Assembly: GCA_002507425.1 (NCBI GenBank)
Contig: DAZU01000077.1
Span: forward strand, 8,189-26,174
Reading direction: 5' to 3'
DNA: 17,986 nt
DNA from: Euryarchaeota archaeon UBA53
GTDB lineage: Archaea > Thermoplasmatota > Poseidoniia > Poseidoniales > Poseidoniaceae
The notes beneath the pieces are model-generated. The model worked only from the letters and a program-made list of their open reading frames with translations. It ran no database searches and had not been told where the DNA came from. Made by a program: the position numbers and the translations under genes. Position 1 is the stretch's first letter; each line of letters begins with the position of its first letter. Positions 16,255 to 17,986 of this stretch are shown here, piece by piece.

Positions 16255-17262
16255 TTAATCACCTTTGAATAGATCTGCACCCAATAGTGGTAAGAGGATA
16301 GAGGCATCTCCTTCGACACAAACATTTGGTGCTTCTGGTCGCATTTTCCCCCAACTTATCGCTTCTTTTGGACGTGCACCTGAAAGACTTCCATCATACT
16401 CCGGAGCAGTTGTCATGTAGATTGCGGAGTCTAAGCCACCTCGGTATTGGTTCCACCAGATTACATGGTGCTTTGAGATGCCTCCTCCTATCATTAGGGC
16501 ATTGGATTTCTCGACATCCCACATCAAGTCACTCATAATTTGCTCATCTGCAAGAGTATCTATGTGAAAATCTCGATATTTTTGTCTAAACATGAATAGT
16601 TGAGCACCAATGCTACCATCTGTAATTCCAGGTATACATACTGGGATTTGATGTTTGTATGCCCAATAAATCATTGAATCTGGAGTCCCTATCCTTTTTC
16701 CTAATTCCCAGACAAGGTGTACAGACCCAAAACCTACCCATGCATCGGCACCTTTTTTCCCTGTTTCTGCCAGTCTGTCATTCCTTATATCTTCTAGAAC
16801 AGGTAAGACCATTTTCTCGATAATTTCACCATAACTTGCGTTAGGAACAATTACATTCCCTAAACGCATAAGTTCGTGCTCTCCTAATTCTACATCATCG
16901 AGTTCAAAAGCTCCGTGGTAATAGTGCTTGTAGGATCTTGCGATGTCGTGATCTAGCATTCCACAAGTTGTGGAGATAACATTGAACATCTTTCTCTTTG
17001 TTGCCTCCACGAAAAATCCCCTTGTCCCAGTAGCGAAAAGACATGCTGGGAAAGACAGCCAGTTTGTCACCTTAGACGGATCAGCGTCAACTTCGGCGAT
17101 TTCAGATTTCATATCTCTTAGAATATCTCTAGCATATGCCAACTTTGTTGCAGTAAAACCACCTGCACTTGCCATTTGGTCCAATAGAGATTCAGCGTTG
17201 ATTGCTGATTTAAAATCGTAGTCTTTGACAGGTTCGTCAAAGGACTTTGGATCTATTGCCAT
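16255..17262 (-). CDS. dys: Deoxyhypusine synthase, archaeal type
   Basis: Transfers the aminobutyl group of spermidine to a lysine of the translation factor aIF5A, NAD-dependent, cytoplasmic. The 335 residues fit the family length. The C-terminal half carries its signature: GGGISKHH at 259-266 (His265/His266 region, matching the catalytic His of the human enzyme), then APEYDGSLSGARPKEA at 286-301, and SWGK at 303-306. There Trp304 and Lys306 match the human spermidine-stacking Trp327 and the covalent-intermediate Lys329. The N-terminal MASAGGFTATKLAYA block is also typical. The ATG at 17262 was chosen over a TTG at 17319, which would overlap uvrB. A CATATG element lies 23-28 nt upstream, so dys may have its own leaderless promoter in the 43-nt gap after uvrB. 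The aIF5A substrate gene is not in the window. Confidence 0.95.
   Translation of the reverse strand: MAIDPKSFDEPVKDYDFKSAINAESLLDQMASAGGFTATKLAYARDILRDMKSEIAEVDADPSKVTNWLSFPACLFATGTRGFFVEATKRKMFNVISTTCGMLDHDIARSYKHYYHGAFELDDVELGEHELMRLGNVIVPNASYGEIIEKMVLPVLEDIRNDRLAETGKKGADAWVGFGSVHLVWELGKRIGTPDSMIYWAYKHQIPVCIPGITDGSIGAQLFMFRQKYRDFHIDTLADEQIMSDLMWDVEKSNALMIGGGISKHHVIWWNQYRGGLDSAIYMTTAPEYDGSLSGARPKEAISWGKMRPEAPNVCVEGDASILLPLLGADLFKGD
16258..16263 (-). promoter_or_regulatory. Shine-Dalgarno site of the BNR lipoprotein gene, inside the end of dys
   Basis: On the minus strand GGTGAT encodes the last Gly-Asp of dys. It is followed by the dys TAA stop and immediately by ATG 16254, giving a 3-nt spacing. 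Confidence 0.65.
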
Positions 17263-17282
17263 GCACAGCCGTAGAAGGGTTT

Positions 17283-17293
17283 GGCATATGAAA
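17283..17293 (-). promoter_or_regulatory. Possible TATA-like box of dys
   Basis: On the minus strand TTTCATATGCC lies with its CATATG at -28 to -23 relative to ATG 17262, in the 43-nt gap after uvrB. The position fits a leaderless archaeal transcript; the motif itself is weak. Confidence 0.3.
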
Positions 17294-17305
17294 TCGATTA
17301 TCAAA

Positions 17306-17986
17306 CTATGACGATTCAATTTCTATGATTTTATCTCTCAACATTGCCGCCCTTTCGAAGTCTAATTCCAGCGCTGCTTGGTTCATCATCTTCTTTAATT
17401 CTTCAATTGAAAAATCAAAATCCTCTATTGGTTGGGAAATATTACTTTTTACCGAATTTGTGGCATTCCACATACCTGCTCCAACCTTTAGATTGCTAGC
17501 CCAATCTCCATCTTTTCGACCACCTTTGGATGCAACCAATCTTTTCCCTCCGGCTGTTCCGGCGATTAAATCCTCAACGTTACCTCCCATTACAGGCAGA
17601 GCTTTCTTTATTGTAACCGGAGTTATTCCATTCTCTAAGTTGTGATTCATTTGCCTCTCTCTTCTTTCGAGAGTTTGCCTGATTGCAGCAGCCATTGATG
17701 GACTCACGGAGTCAGCATACAAAATCACCCGCCCATTGGAGTTCCTAGCAGCTCTCCCTATCGTTTGCAATAAACTTCTTTCGTTCCTCAAGAAGCCTTG
17801 GCGGTCAGCATCAAATATTGCGACTAAACTAACCTCTGGTATGTCTAAACCCTCTCTAAGGAGGTTTATTCCAACGATAGCATCGATGTGACCTATTCTT
17901 AGCGCGTTGATAATTTCAGTTCGTTCAATAGTATCGATTTCAGAGTGTAAATAGTGGGCTTTTATCCCCATTTTATTCAGATATTG
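17306..17986 (-). CDS. uvrB: Excinuclease ABC subunit B, C-terminal part (5' end outside window)
   Basis: DNA-damage recognition helicase-like subunit of bacterial-type nucleotide excision repair, working with UvrA and UvrC. The frame runs open to the window edge (codons for QYLNK precede the first ATG at 17971), so only about 226 residues of a protein usually near 670 are present. Visible are YLHSEIDTIER, the motif V/VI region of helicase domain 2 (LREGLDIPEVSLVAIFDAD, then LLQTIGRAARN), a linker, and the C-terminal UVR motif (about the last 35 residues, ALELDFERAAMLRDKI) that contacts UvrC. UvrABC in archaea is generally attributed to transfer from bacteria, which fits the mesophilic marine lineage proposed here. 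Its TAG stop lies 43 nt before dys on the same strand. Confidence 0.96.
   Translation of the reverse strand, partial: QYLNKMGIKAHYLHSEIDTIERTEIINALRIGHIDAIVGINLLREGLDIPEVSLVAIFDADRQGFLRNERSLLQTIGRAARNSNGRVILYADSVSPSMAAAIRQTLERRERQMNHNLENGITPVTIKKALPVMGGNVEDLIAGTAGGKRLVASKGGRKDGDWASNLKVGAGMWNATNSVKSNISQPIEDFDFSIEELKKMMNQAALELDFERAAMLRDKIIEIESS

Noticed and set aside
16372..16419. Leu in DGSLSGA of deoxyhypusine synthase where the human enzyme has Asp316
   Set aside because: Considered as a missing substrate contact, but from memory archaeal enzymes commonly carry DGSLSGA; Trp304, Lys306 and the KHH histidines are intact.
17263..17319. TTG start of dys giving a 19-residue extension
   Set aside because: It overlaps uvrB and does not resemble the family N-terminus; ATG 17262 has a TATA-like element at the right distance.
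17325..17645. Plus-strand open frame opposite the uvrB end (106 codons)
   Set aside because: It is a shadow of uvrB, whose UVR motif and linker explain the region.

Overview
The window looks like a gene-dense, moderately AT-rich piece of a planktonic archaeal chromosome, most likely a Marine Group II euryarchaeote (Poseidoniales, Thermoplasmatota). That assignment is an inference from gene content and was not tested by any search. The archaeal markers are an archaeal-type deoxyhypusine synthase, an Lhr helicase with a C-terminal zinc-finger region, a presenilin-type A22 membrane protease and an archaeal-type SerRS. These sit beside bacterial-looking genes (UvrB, FolC) and several secreted lipoproteins, a mixture typical of surface-ocean Poseidoniales.

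There are four transcription blocks with almost no space between genes. (1) Plus strand, 1-7088: the end of a giant membrane-anchored surface protein (cut by the window edge), then lhr. (2) Minus strand, 9883 down to 7085: folC, a dCMP deaminase, then a lipoprotein with two GCTD-type repeats and a PI-PLC-like domain. (3) Plus strand, 9951-14820: a presenilin-like intramembrane aspartyl protease carrying an extracytoplasmic insert of about 390 residues, serS, then an M28 metallopeptidase lipoprotein. (4) Minus strand, 17986 down to 14821: the end of uvrB, deoxyhypusine synthase, then an Asp-box (BNR) beta-propeller lipoprotein. Blocks 2 and 3 diverge from a short intergenic region at 9884-9950. 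Blocks 1/2 and 3/4 converge with stop codons overlapping or touching, so neither convergent junction has an intergenic terminator. No stretch of 300 bases lacks a gene. I saw no tRNA, rRNA, CRISPR array or insertion sequence.

Translation signals fall into two kinds. Operon-internal genes (serS, the M28 peptidase, the BNR lipoprotein and, with one mismatch, lhr) have GGTGAT or GGTTAT 3-4 nt before ATG. This matches the anti-Shine-Dalgarno tail of archaeal 16S rRNA, and in two cases it is built into the stop-codon region of the gene before. Genes that open a block (folC and possibly the A22 protease), and possibly dys, instead have a TATA-like element centred about 26-28 nt before ATG, as expected for leaderless mRNAs. 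These signals were used to choose starts downstream of longer TTG/GTG-initiated frames.

Functionally the window mixes information processing (Lhr, UvrB, SerRS, hypusine formation), nucleotide and folate metabolism (dCMP deaminase, FolC) and an envelope set: a giant surface protein, three lipoproteins and one intramembrane protease. The most unusual item is the A22 protease with its large propeller-like ectodomain, which looks like a sensor or substrate-recruiting domain built into a presenilin fold.
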